A stretch of 64,000 bases of DNA, from positions 62,001 to 126,000 of the forward strand of contig CAVURO010000008.1 of NCBI GenBank assembly GCA_963743945.1, given 5' to 3'. The stretch is from JACOTK01 sp963743945. Its GTDB lineage: Bacteria; Actinomycetota; Acidimicrobiia; Acidimicrobiales; CADCSY01. This document shows positions 44,245 through 51,735 of this stretch, piece by piece. The notes below the pieces were generated by a model. The model saw only the letters and a list, made by a program, of their open reading frames with translations. It did not search any database and was not told the origin of the DNA. Position numbers and translations under genes: made by a program. How positions within the stretch are numbered: position 1 is the stretch's first letter; each line of letters begins with the position of its first letter.

Positions 44245-45255
44245 TCAGCCGCCCGGACGGGGGGTGACGTTGATGTTGGTCCCGCCCGGGTTGACGACCA
44301 GGGTGCAGTTCGAGTTCGAGGCGCACTCCTGGACGGCCAAGGCGTTGAGGTAGGCGATGTAGTTGGGGTCCTGGTAGAGGTTGTTCAGCGCCTCCTGGGA
44401 TTGTCGTCGCCCCTCCGCCTTGGCAACCTCGGCCTGGGCATTGTTCTGAGCGGTGAGGATCGCCTGACGGCTGGCGGCATTCTGGGCAAAGGCGTTGCGC
44501 ACCGCCTCGTTTGTGGGCGTGGCCGAGTTGATCTTGAACACGAAGTCCGGACAGACTTCGGGGTTGTTGCGATCGAAGGTCGGTCCGCAGAAGTAGTTCC
44601 CACCCAGGATGTTGTTGACGTTTGCCTTGAGGTCCCTGGCGATCTCGTTCTGGATGGTCACGAGGAGCGATTCGGCTTCATCGGCCGTTGTGCCGGTCTC
44701 GGCGGAGGCCTCGCCTGCGAACAGCTCGTTGACCGTGTGCTCCCGGACGCGCTGTTGGATCGCCTGTTCGATCGGCTTGCGGAAGTTGTTGTTCAACATG
44801 GCATCCCAACCGGTTTCGGTGTCGCAGGCGAACTTGACGCAGACCCGTTCGTAGAACCGGCGCACGACCTGGGGGTTCGTGTTGAGCGTGAAGTAGGCGG
44901 CGATCTCGAACTGCATGTCCACGCCGCCGCGGGCAGGGGCCAGGATCGAGTCGGCAGCCTGTCGGTCGCCCTCGCCGGCGTTGAGGCTCACGATGTAGTC
45001 GCGTTGGGTCACCGGCAAGAGGACCAGCTTGTCCTGCAACCCGAGAAAGCGCGTTCCCGACCCCGGCTCCACGATCTTTTGGAACTTGATCCCCTCGATG
45101 GGTCCACCCGAATAGTGCAGGCCGATCTTGTCGACCGGTGTCGCGCCGAACGCTCCGAGGATCAACACCAGGATGATGAATCCGACGACCAGGCTGACGC
45201 CGGCAGCGATGAAGGTGCCGACCTTGAGGTTTGGCATGGACGCGCGAGTTCGCAT
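44245..45255 (-). CDS. SPFH/Band 7 (prohibitin-like) membrane protein
   Basis: 336 residues. One N-terminal membrane segment (about residues 13-38, GTFIAAGVSLVVGFIILVLILGAFG), then a SPFH domain (VDMQFEIAAYFTLNTNPQVVRRFYE) and a helical, Ala/Gln/Glu-rich coiled-coil region (AFAQNAASRQAILTAQNNAQ, AKAEGRRQSQEAL). Four to six Cys in the extracytoplasmic part could form disulfides. Probably forms membrane-bound oligomers. Leaderless-type promoter TAGCGT; head of a unit with methyltransferase, unknown and thioesterase genes. Confidence 0.85.
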   Translation of the reverse strand: MRTRASMPNLKVGTFIAAGVSLVVGFIILVLILGAFGATPVDKIGLHYSGGPIEGIKFQKIVEPGSGTRFLGLQDKLVLLPVTQRDYIVSLNAGEGDRQAADSILAPARGGVDMQFEIAAYFTLNTNPQVVRRFYERVCVKFACDTETGWDAMLNNNFRKPIEQAIQQRVREHTVNELFAGEASAETGTTADEAESLLVTIQNEIARDLKANVNNILGGNYFCGPTFDRNNPEVCPDFVFKINSATPTNEAVRNAFAQNAASRQAILTAQNNAQAEVAKAEGRRQSQEALNNLYQDPNYIAYLNALAVQECASNSNCTLVVNPGGTNINVTPRPGG

Positions 45256-45261
45256 GTCCGC

Positions 45262-45267
45262 ACGCTA
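45262..45267 (-). promoter_or_regulatory. -10 box of leaderless SPFH transcript
   Basis: On the minus strand TAGCGT lies 6 bp before the ATG (45255). Confidence 0.5.
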
Positions 45268-45300
45268 ATCGGAACATCGGGCGACGGGCGCTCCGCCAAC

Positions 45301-45339
45301 GGTGCGACAGCTACAGGTGCGACTGCTACAGGCGCGACA
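45301..45339. repeat. 15-bp tandem repeat x2.6
   Basis: GGTGCGACAGCTACA, GGTGCGACTGCTACA, then GGCGCGACA. It spans the last codons and the stop of the helicase gene (minus strand). Confidence 0.75.
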
Positions 45340-46988
45340 ACCAGCGTCCGGCATGACGCAGGCGGGTTTCGAGTTGGCCCACGGTCGCCTCCGTTACCTT
45401 CTGGAGCCCCGTGAGGCGATTCAGCTCGCCGTTGACCTGCGCATGGGACCAGCCGGTGATCCTGGCGATGGCCCTCACCCGGTCGTTGTTGGCGCTGCGC
45501 AGTTGCTGCTTGTGCTCTCGTCTGGTGGCGGTCAGTGTTGCGCCGGATTCGGCACCGGGGACCGAACGGTCGCCGCCCGGCGGGGGAAGCGGCGCAAGGG
45601 TGATGGTCAGCGCCTCGTCGTGGTCGTGGGCTTCGCCGTCACCCGTGAATCCGAGCGTGGGTTGCCCGACCCGTGGCGCGCCTACGGCGACCGCCGAGAT
45701 CACGCTGAAAAGTGAGAGCTGCGGGTCGTCGTCCTGGGCGGCCGATGCGTCGCGGTCGTCGAGGAGGTCCAGGGCATCGACAAATCCATCGCCATCGCCA
45801 TCGGACTTCGCGATCTTGGCAAGACTGTGATTGCGTTCGACGGCGATCTCGTTTGCCTTGCGCTCGAGGCGGCTGTCATCGGGGATGTAGAGATAGGCGG
45901 CCTGACGCCGCAGACCCTTGGTCCAGCGGACCAGACGACCGACCGCCTGACGAAAGAACAGCTCGGTGGTCGTGTTGGTGGCGAAGACCCCCACTCGCAG
46001 GCGGGGAATGTCGACACCCTCGGAGATCATGCGTACGGCCACGATCCAGGGATCGGTGCCTGCGGCGAAACGGGCGATATGGCTCGAGGCAGCCGGGTCG
46101 TCGGAGGTCGCGACGGTCACCGGGAACGCCATGACGTCGTTCGAGCAGCGCGGCGATGCCACGCGCATGCGCCTGGTCCATGGCGATGACGAGCCCTCCG
46201 GCATCGGGATGCTCGGCCCGAACGTCTCCGAGGCGTTGATGTGCCTGGGCAAGGACTGCAGGCAGCCATTCGCCCTCCAGCGAGAGCGCCGCGCGCAGGC
46301 GTTGGCTCGCATGGGTCGCATCGAGCGCGTCCTCGAAGCTGTGGGAGTGGAGCGATCCGTCCGGGCCCATCCACTCCATGTGGCCATTGATCCGTGGGAA
46401 GTAGACCGGCCGTACGACCCCGCCATCGGCCAACGCCTCCCGATACCCGTACGAGTAGTCGGGGCGGGCCTCGTCGAGGTGGTACTCGATGAAGGGAATG
46501 GCCTGTGTGTCCGATCGAAACGGTGTGCCCGACAGCGAGAGACGCTGCGCCGCCGGCTCGAAGGCATGGCGAACGCTGTCACCCCATGCCCGGTCGTCTG
46601 CTGCGTGGTGGATCTCGTCGAAGATCACGAAGGCGTCGCTCGCGAGACCTCGAAGCACCGGAGCGGAGGTGGCCACCTGCTGGTAGGTGGTGATGACGCC
46701 GTGCATGTCGCTCGGCAGCCTTCCGTCCGCTGCGGTCCATGCCGGGTCGAGGTGCAGACCGAAGTTTGCGGCAGCGGTCGCCCACTGGACCTTGAGGTGC
46801 TGCGTGGGCACCACGACCACGAGGCGTCTCCGGGGATTCGCCGCGAGGTTCTGACAGGCGGCCGTGAGCGCGAAGGTGGTCTTGCCGGCGCCGGGGGTCG
46901 CCACCGCCAGGAAGTTGGGTCCGGTGGTCGCGCCGAGACGATCGAGCGCGTCTTTTTGCCATGGCCGTAGCGTGATCGATCGCGTCAT
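45326..46988 (-). pseudogene. DEAD/DEAH-box helicase, single frameshift
   Basis: The N-terminal part (46988 down to about 46125) reads MTRSITLRPWQKDALDRLG, Walker A ATPGAGKTTFAL, VVVVPTQHLKVQWA, DEIH in VIFDEIHHAADD and SGTPFRSD. The rest (about 46122 down to 45326) continues in another frame with VTVATSDDP, VRMISEGVDIPRLRVGVFATNT and FFRQAVGRLVRW (helicase motif VI). Removing one G from the run of three at 46123-46125 joins ERRHGVP to VTVATSDD and gives one 553-residue protein. So either a sequencing/assembly error or a recent inactivating mutation. Family: SF2 helicases of unknown role, widespread in actinobacteria; the C-terminal 60 residues (DRVRAIARITGWSHAQVNGELN) look like a small helical DNA-binding end. 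Confidence 0.88.
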
Positions 46989-47033
46989 GGCCGGCGAGAA
47001 TGGTTCCGTGGGGGGTTCGGAAGGTTCAAGGGC

Positions 47034-48398
47034 TCACCGTGCAGCGGCGTCGACCTCTTTGACGACGAGGGAGACCTCTTCCCAGTCGATGTTGCGGAAG
47101 TTGTGCATCGGACACCACTTGGGCCCGCACATCGTGCAGAACTCGGCCGACTTGTAGTAGTCGTGGTCGAGAGTCTCGTCGTGATAGGAGCGGGCCGTTT
47201 CGGGGTCGAGGGACAGCTCGAACTGCCGGTTCCAGTCGAAGTCGAAGCGAGCCTTGCTCAACGCATCGTCACGGTCACGTGCACCGGGTCGTTCGCGGGC
47301 GACGTCGGCGGCGTGGGCTGCGATCCGGTAGGCCATGAGGCCCTGCTTCACGTCCTCGGCAGTCGGCAGACCGAGATGCTCCTTGGGTGTCACGTAGCAG
47401 AGCATCGAAGCGCCGTGCCATCCGATCATGGCCGCACCGATTGCCGAGGAGATGTGGTCGTAGCCGGGTGAGATGTCGATGACGAGTGGGCCCAACGTGT
47501 AGAAGGGCGCCTCGTGACACCACTCCTGTTGCTTGCGGACGTTGTCCTCGATCTGGTTCATCGGCACATGCCCGGGCCCCTCGACCATGACCTGCACGCC
47601 GTGCTCCCACGCTCGTAGGGTCAGCTCGCCCAGGGTGCGCAGCTCGGCGAACTGCGCCTCGTCGGAGGCGTCGGCGAGGCAGCCCGGCCGCAACGAGTCA
47701 CCGAGCGAGATGGTCACGTCGTAGCGGGCGAGGATCTCGCAGACCTCGTCGAAGTGGGTGTAGAGGGGGTTCTCCGCACGGTTCGCCACCATCCAGCGAG
47801 CGAGGATGCCCCCGCCGCGACTGACGATGCCGGTGATGCGGTGTTGGCACAGGGGGAGGTGCTCCAGGCGGATGCCGGCGTGAATGGTCATGTAGTCGAC
47901 GCCTTGTCGGGCCTGGTGCTCGATCTCGGTCAACAGGTGCTCGATGGTCAACTCGTCGATGGAAGGCGCCCGGTTGATCGCCTGATAGATCGGGACGGTC
48001 CCGATGGGGACGGTTGCGGCGTTGATGATGGCCACTCGTGTCTCGTCGATGTCGCGACCCGTGGACAGATCCATGACCGTGTCGGCCCCGTATTGTTCCG
48101 AGGTCCTGAGCTTGTGGACCTCGCCGGGCACATCGGAGACCCCGGGTGAGGAGCCGATGTTGGCGTTGACCTTGACCGTCGCCACGGTGCCGATGCCCAT
48201 GGGATCGAGGGTTTGACCGAGGTGCACGACGTTCGCGGGAATGACGAGGCGCCCTCGGCCCACCTCCTCCCTGACGAGCTCGGGAGTCAGGCCTTCGCGC
48301 TCGGCAACCCGCATCATCTCGGGGGTGATCGTCCCGGCGATCGCCTCCGTGCGCTGTGTGCGGATGGCCTTGTCGACCTGGTTTGTGGGCGTGTCCAT
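47034..48398 (-). CDS. thiC: Phosphomethylpyrimidine synthase ThiC
   Basis: 454 residues, shorter than the about 600 of E. coli, as in other short-form ThiC. Radical-SAM enzyme turning aminoimidazole ribotide into the pyrimidine of thiamin. The 4Fe-4S ligands lie in the C-terminal CTMCGPKWC; NANIGSSPG, EGPGHVPMNQIEDN and GYDHISSAIGAA are conserved. ATG lies 3 bp after the TPP riboswitch. No other thiamin gene is in the window. Confidence 0.96.
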   Translation of the reverse strand: MDTPTNQVDKAIRTQRTEAIAGTITPEMMRVAEREGLTPELVREEVGRGRLVIPANVVHLGQTLDPMGIGTVATVKVNANIGSSPGVSDVPGEVHKLRTSEQYGADTVMDLSTGRDIDETRVAIINAATVPIGTVPIYQAINRAPSIDELTIEHLLTEIEHQARQGVDYMTIHAGIRLEHLPLCQHRITGIVSRGGGILARWMVANRAENPLYTHFDEVCEILARYDVTISLGDSLRPGCLADASDEAQFAELRTLGELTLRAWEHGVQVMVEGPGHVPMNQIEDNVRKQQEWCHEAPFYTLGPLVIDISPGYDHISSAIGAAMIGWHGASMLCYVTPKEHLGLPTAEDVKQGLMAYRIAAHAADVARERPGARDRDDALSKARFDFDWNRQFELSLDPETARSYHDETLDHDYYKSAEFCTMCGPKWCPMHNFRNIDWEEVSLVVKEVDAAAR

Positions 48399-48401
48399 CA
48401 G

Positions 48402-48492
48402 ATGCTCCCTTCGCCGGTATGACCCGGAGCAGGTTCAAGCGGTCGGCGACATGGTCACCCTCTCAGCCCGGTTGGGCTCCCGCGTTCCGTCA
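48402..48492 (-). promoter_or_regulatory. TPP riboswitch of thiC
   Basis: On the minus strand: CGGGAGCCC and GGGCTGAGAGGG (P2/P3 side), then GAACCTGCTCCGGGTCATACCGGCGAAGGGAGC (split here as GAACCTG, CCGG, CCGGCGAAGGGA), the THI-box consensus. The ribosome site AAGGGAG is itself the 3' end of the aptamer, so ligand binding should hide it directly. Confidence 0.93.
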
Positions 48493-48498
48493 GGCCCG

Positions 48499-48504
48499 AC
48501 TCTA
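48499..48504 (-). promoter_or_regulatory. -10 box of thiC
   Basis: Minus-strand TAGAGT, about 7 bp before the predicted 5' end of the riboswitch. Confidence 0.45.
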
Positions 48505-48536
48505 GTGTGCAACGGCGGCGTTGATCGCCGAGATCC

Positions 48537-49010
48537 TCAGGACACGCCGACGCGGCGCTTGATCTCCTTGAGCAGGGCGGGCCGTGACTTGTTGAGCTCC
48601 TTGGTCAAGATGCCCTCCGCCATGTCGCCGAGCGCATCACCGCCGTAGAAGACGTGGACGTGCAGCGAGCTGCCGGTGTCGGTGGGCGAGACCGTCATGG
48701 TCAGGCGCCACATGGCGATCTGGGCCACATCCCTGCCTTCGACCGGCACCTCGTGGCGTTCGTAGACCACGTCGGCTTGAGGCGAATGGACGACGCGCAC
48801 GAGGCGGACGTCCTTGGTCTTGGTGAGCGGGCCCAGCTTGATGGCGAAGGTGGCGTCCCATGCCGGCCCCGTGTCGGCGGGGTCCGCCGGACTGGGCTCG
48901 GCCCCACCGAGGAGATCAAGCCACGGTGTGATGTTGCCCAGATCCTCCACGATCGAGAAGAGCAGCTCCGGCGTGCACGGAGCTTCGAAACTTGCCTCGA
49001 CGTTCATCAT
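48537..49010 (-). CDS. SRPBCC-family protein
   Basis: 157 residues (156 if the second ATG is used), MMNVEASFEAPCTPELLFSIVEDLGNITPWLDLL: a polyketide-cyclase/lipid-transport (SRPBCC, START-like) fold with a hydrophobic pocket. The end HVHVFYGGDALGDMAEGILTKELNKSRPALLKEIKRRV matches the C-terminal helix of this fold. Ligand unknown. Leaderless-type promoter; the histidine-kinase gene ends 94 bp upstream. Confidence 0.82.
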   Translation of the reverse strand: MMNVEASFEAPCTPELLFSIVEDLGNITPWLDLLGGAEPSPADPADTGPAWDATFAIKLGPLTKTKDVRLVRVVHSPQADVVYERHEVPVEGRDVAQIAMWRLTMTVSPTDTGSSLHVHVFYGGDALGDMAEGILTKELNKSRPALLKEIKRRVGVS

Positions 49011-49016
49011 GCGAAC

Positions 49017-49022
49017 AGTCTT
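49017..49022 (-). promoter_or_regulatory. -10 box of leaderless SRPBCC transcript
   Basis: Minus-strand AAGACT, 6 bp before the ATG at 49010. Confidence 0.4.
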
Positions 49023-49103
49023 ACCGTGAAACGTGATACTTGTCACGCGTCGGGCCGGCCACGGATCCTCAACGGTTCGTCGGCGCCCGCACAGCCTGGT
49101 GCA

Positions 49104-50531
49104 TCAGGCCAAAGCGACGGTCGTATCCTCATCGGTCGAGAGGTCCCCGCGAGGGTGTGGCAGCTCCACCCACGCGTCGAGGCCGCCCTCGGGCACCGAG
49201 GTCAGTCCGGCCACACCGTTCGACGCCGATGCCAGTTGGGCGACGAGTGTCAACCCGAGCCCCGACGTGCCCCGTCCCTCCGCCTCGGGTCCCTGCCAGA
49301 AACGGTCGAACGCGTGTCGACGTTCCTCGTCGGTCATGCCGGGTCCCTGGTCGATGACGTGGATGCCGACGAAGTCGGCACGGGCCTCGGTGCGTATCGT
49401 GACGGCCGTTCCCGTCGGCGCCGCGTCGATGGCATTCCTCAGGAGGCTGTCGAGGATCCGGTCCAGTGCCGAGGGCGCCACTCGGGCGAAACACCGCTCG
49501 TTGCTCTCGATGCGGAGCTGTATCCCCCGATCGGCTGCCTGCGACTTCCAGGCCTCACATCGTGCCCTGATGGCTGGGACGAGCTCGACGTTCTCCTCTC
49601 TGCCCGCTCCGGTCGCCTCGACCTCGGCCAGGTCGAGGAGTTGGTCGACAAGGGTGGTGAGCTTGGCGGTCTGCGCGATCGCCGCCTCGAGCTCTTCACG
49701 GGCGTCGGGGATGACGGTGACCTCGAGGTTGGCGAGGTGGCGACGCAACGTTGCCAGAGGCGTTCGCAACGGGGCGGAGGCGCTGTCGACGAAGGACCGC
49801 TCGATGGCGAGCATCGCCTCGAACTGGGCGCCTTCCAGCGATTCGATGTGGTCGGCCATCTGATTGAACGTGGTGACGAGCTCGTTGAGCCCGGGCGAAT
49901 CGTCCGAGGGCACTCGGATGTCCCGTTCGCCGACCAGAAACGCCGTCCCTGCCGCCCGCAGCATCTCGATGGGACGGGTTATCAGGCGCGTGAGGAGGAA
50001 GCCGACGCCGGCGACCGCTCCCAAGGTGACGACGGCCAGGATGGCGAGCGTGAGCCAGAGCCTCCGTACACGGTTGTCGACGTCCGCGGTCGGGAGGGTG
50101 ACACGCACGGCGCCGACGACGTCGTCGCCGGAACGGATCGGGACCGCAAAGTAGGTCACGTGGCCGTTCGCCGGCGACTCACTGGTGCCGGTGCTCGAGG
50201 TGCCTCGAAGGGCCTGGGCGATCTCGTCCTGCGGTGCGTAGTTGCGCCCGATCGGGTCGTCGGAATCGGCGACGCTGACCCCCGTGCCGTCAACGACGAG
50301 CACCCGGGCTCCGCCTGCCACCTCGTAGTTCTCGATGATCACCGTGTCGAGGGGCTTTCCGGGCGCGAGGGATCCGCCGACGAGCGCAGCCAGGACCTTG
50401 GCGTCACGGGAGAGACGCTCGTTGATCTGGTCACGCTCGCGATCGGCGAACGAGAGGCCGAGCGGAATCTCCACGACCAGCAGGAAGAACGCGGTGATGG
50501 CCAGGTAGCTGAGCATCATGCGACGATTCAT
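49104..50531 (-). CDS. Histidine-kinase-like membrane protein lacking the phospho-His
   Basis: 475 residues. TM1 about 7-27, extracytoplasmic part about 28-157, TM2 about 158-180, HAMP about 181-235, dimerisation segment, and a HATPase_c domain with the N box (LRNAIDAAP), G1 (DQGPGM), F box (FDRFW) and G2 (SGLGLTLV) intact. The H-box, normally SHELRTPL, reads SAPLRTPL: Ala253 (codon 49773-49775) stands where the phospho-accepting His should be. No response regulator is adjacent. It may be a pseudokinase or partner of another kinase. ATG at 50531 chosen over 50540 because GCGAGG lies at a proper distance. Confidence 0.88.
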   Translation of the reverse strand: MNRRMMLSYLAITAFFLLVVEIPLGLSFADRERDQINERLSRDAKVLAALVGGSLAPGKPLDTVIIENYEVAGGARVLVVDGTGVSVADSDDPIGRNYAPQDEIAQALRGTSSTGTSESPANGHVTYFAVPIRSGDDVVGAVRVTLPTADVDNRVRRLWLTLAILAVVTLGAVAGVGFLLTRLITRPIEMLRAAGTAFLVGERDIRVPSDDSPGLNELVTTFNQMADHIESLEGAQFEAMLAIERSFVDSASAPLRTPLATLRRHLANLEVTVIPDAREELEAAIAQTAKLTTLVDQLLDLAEVEATGAGREENVELVPAIRARCEAWKSQAADRGIQLRIESNERCFARVAPSALDRILDSLLRNAIDAAPTGTAVTIRTEARADFVGIHVIDQGPGMTDEERRHAFDRFWQGPEAEGRGTSGLGLTLVAQLASASNGVAGLTSVPEGGLDAWVELPHPRGDLSTDEDTTVALA

Positions 50532-50584
50532 GCGCACCATCCTCGCGTGGTTGGGCGGCCTCGGGGAAACCACCGATCTTCCGG

Positions 50585-50590
50585 TAGTGT
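50585..50590 (+). promoter_or_regulatory. Possible -10 box of the Thr/Pro-rich gene
   Basis: TAGTGT 30 bp before the GTG at 50620, in the divergent gap with the kinase-like gene. Confidence 0.35.
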
Positions 50591-50619
50591 GTGGTTCGGT
50601 TCCGGAACATCACCGGGGC

Positions 50620-51303
50620 GTGTGGAATCCCAACTCTCGAACGAGATGGAGCGCTGCGTTGCGATTGGGAAATGAGCAGCTGCGAAGCCCTGGCAGAACC
50701 GGGTTGATCGCGATGATGGTCCTCGTGGCCGCCGGTGTGATGGTCGTCAACCTCAGCCTGCTCTCTGCGAATGAGGACGACCCGGTCACGCTGAAGGCCA
50801 TGGTCGAGGGCGGCCCGGCACCCTCCTCGACCACCTCCACCTCACCGGTCGCCACAGCAGTTGTGGAGACCACCATGTCGGTACCGCCGTCCGACACGAC
50901 GCCGACGACCGTTGCGGGAACCGTCAAGAAGAAGACCTCGAAGCAGAAGGGCGACACCAAGGTCGGCGGCATCAGCACCTCGTCGGACGGGTCCGATGCC
51001 CCCTCCACCACCGCCGAGACGGGTCGCACCTCGAACACCACGACCCCGCCAGGCTCGACCCCCGGCACGCAGCCGAAGACCACGACGACGACCGCCAAGC
51101 CGACGACCACAACCACGACCGTCAGGCCGACGACCACGACCACGACCACGACCGAGCCTCCCCCGACCACGACCACGACCGAGCCTGAGCCTCCCCCGAC
51201 CACGACCACGACCACGACCGAGCCTCCGCCGCCCACGACCGAGCCTCCGCCGACCACCGAGCCTCCGACCACCGAGCCTCCGTTCCCACCGATCTTCCCG
51301 TAG
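50620..51303 (+). CDS. Membrane-anchored Thr/Pro-rich surface protein
   Basis: About 227 residues from the GTG at 50620; start uncertain. One hydrophobic segment (LIAMMVLVAAGVMVVNLSLL, near residues 30-50) should act as signal anchor, leaving the rest outside the cell. After a Ser/Thr/Lys stretch the last 90 residues are almost only Thr, Pro and Glu: runs of TTTTTT, then EPPP/TTEPP units. It has the features of a rigid, mucin-like wall-spanning stalk, likely to be O-glycosylated. No folded domain is visible. Divergent from the kinase-like gene and so perhaps functionally linked. Confidence 0.75.
   Translation: MWNPNSRTRWSAALRLGNEQLRSPGRTGLIAMMVLVAAGVMVVNLSLLSANEDDPVTLKAMVEGGPAPSSTTSTSPVATAVVETTMSVPPSDTTPTTVAGTVKKKTSKQKGDTKVGGISTSSDGSDAPSTTAETGRTSNTTTPPGSTPGTQPKTTTTTAKPTTTTTTVRPTTTTTTTTEPPPTTTTTEPEPPPTTTTTTTEPPPPTTEPPPTTEPPTTEPPFPPIFP
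51063..51290 (+). repeat. Simple-sequence Thr/Pro coding repeats
   Basis: Dense (CGACCA)n/ACC/ACG microsatellite-like sequence with CCTCCGCCG units, encoding the TTT and EPPP runs. Such tracts are prone to slippage. Confidence 0.85.
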
Positions 51304-51510
51304 GTTGCATCCCCGCCCACGGGGGGTCCGGCGTGACATGGCGGTCATCCAGGCGCATCGCCACACGGTTGCTCAACTTCACACTGGATCCGGTCGTCGG
51401 GATGACGATGCGGCACGAGGCCGCTTCATGTCCGTCACGGGGAGCTTTCATGAGCAGGAGCCTTACCCTTCAGAAGCGCATACTCGGCGGTCTTGTGACT
51501 GCATGTCGAC

Positions 51511-51714
51511 GTGGACCCCATCGCCGAGTCCTGGACCAAGGCGAGGAGCTACTTCCAGGAGGGGAGGATTCCCGAGGGCCTCGCCGTTGCCCTGCCGATG
51601 GCCCAGCCCCATATTGACCCGGCACTCGAGACGTTGAGGAAGTTGAACGTCCTGACCTCGAAGATCTCGGAGGGTAGCCGGGACCTCATGGCAGCGAGCG
51701 CCGATACCTGGTAA
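51511..51714 (+). CDS. Small protein of unknown function
   Basis: 67 residues with a GTG start, MDPIAESWTKARSYFQEGRIPEGLAVALPMAQPHID through ASADTW. No family recognised and no clear ribosome site. Two probable amphipathic helices and an ordinary composition (no GC-skewed Arg/Pro bias like shadow frames) support that it is real. The 207 bp before it hold no gene. Confidence 0.45.
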   Translation: MDPIAESWTKARSYFQEGRIPEGLAVALPMAQPHIDPALETLRKLNVLTSKISEGSRDLMAASADTW

Positions 51715-51735
51715 TCGCTCGTCGGGCAGCGGGGG

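Noticed and set aside
48654..50675. A 673-codon frame on the plus strand
   Set aside because: Antisense to the SRPBCC and kinase-like genes, whose motifs are clear.
51063..51290. The Thr/Pro coding repeat as a CRISPR or regulatory array
   Set aside because: It is in-frame low-complexity coding sequence.
51304..51510. A gene in the 207-bp gap before the small gene at 51511
   Set aside because: Only short Arg/Gly-rich frames without starts; nothing supportable.
51333..51617. A 94-codon frame overlapping the small gene at 51511
   Set aside because: Arg/Pro-heavy composition and no start signal; the 51511 frame has a normal composition.
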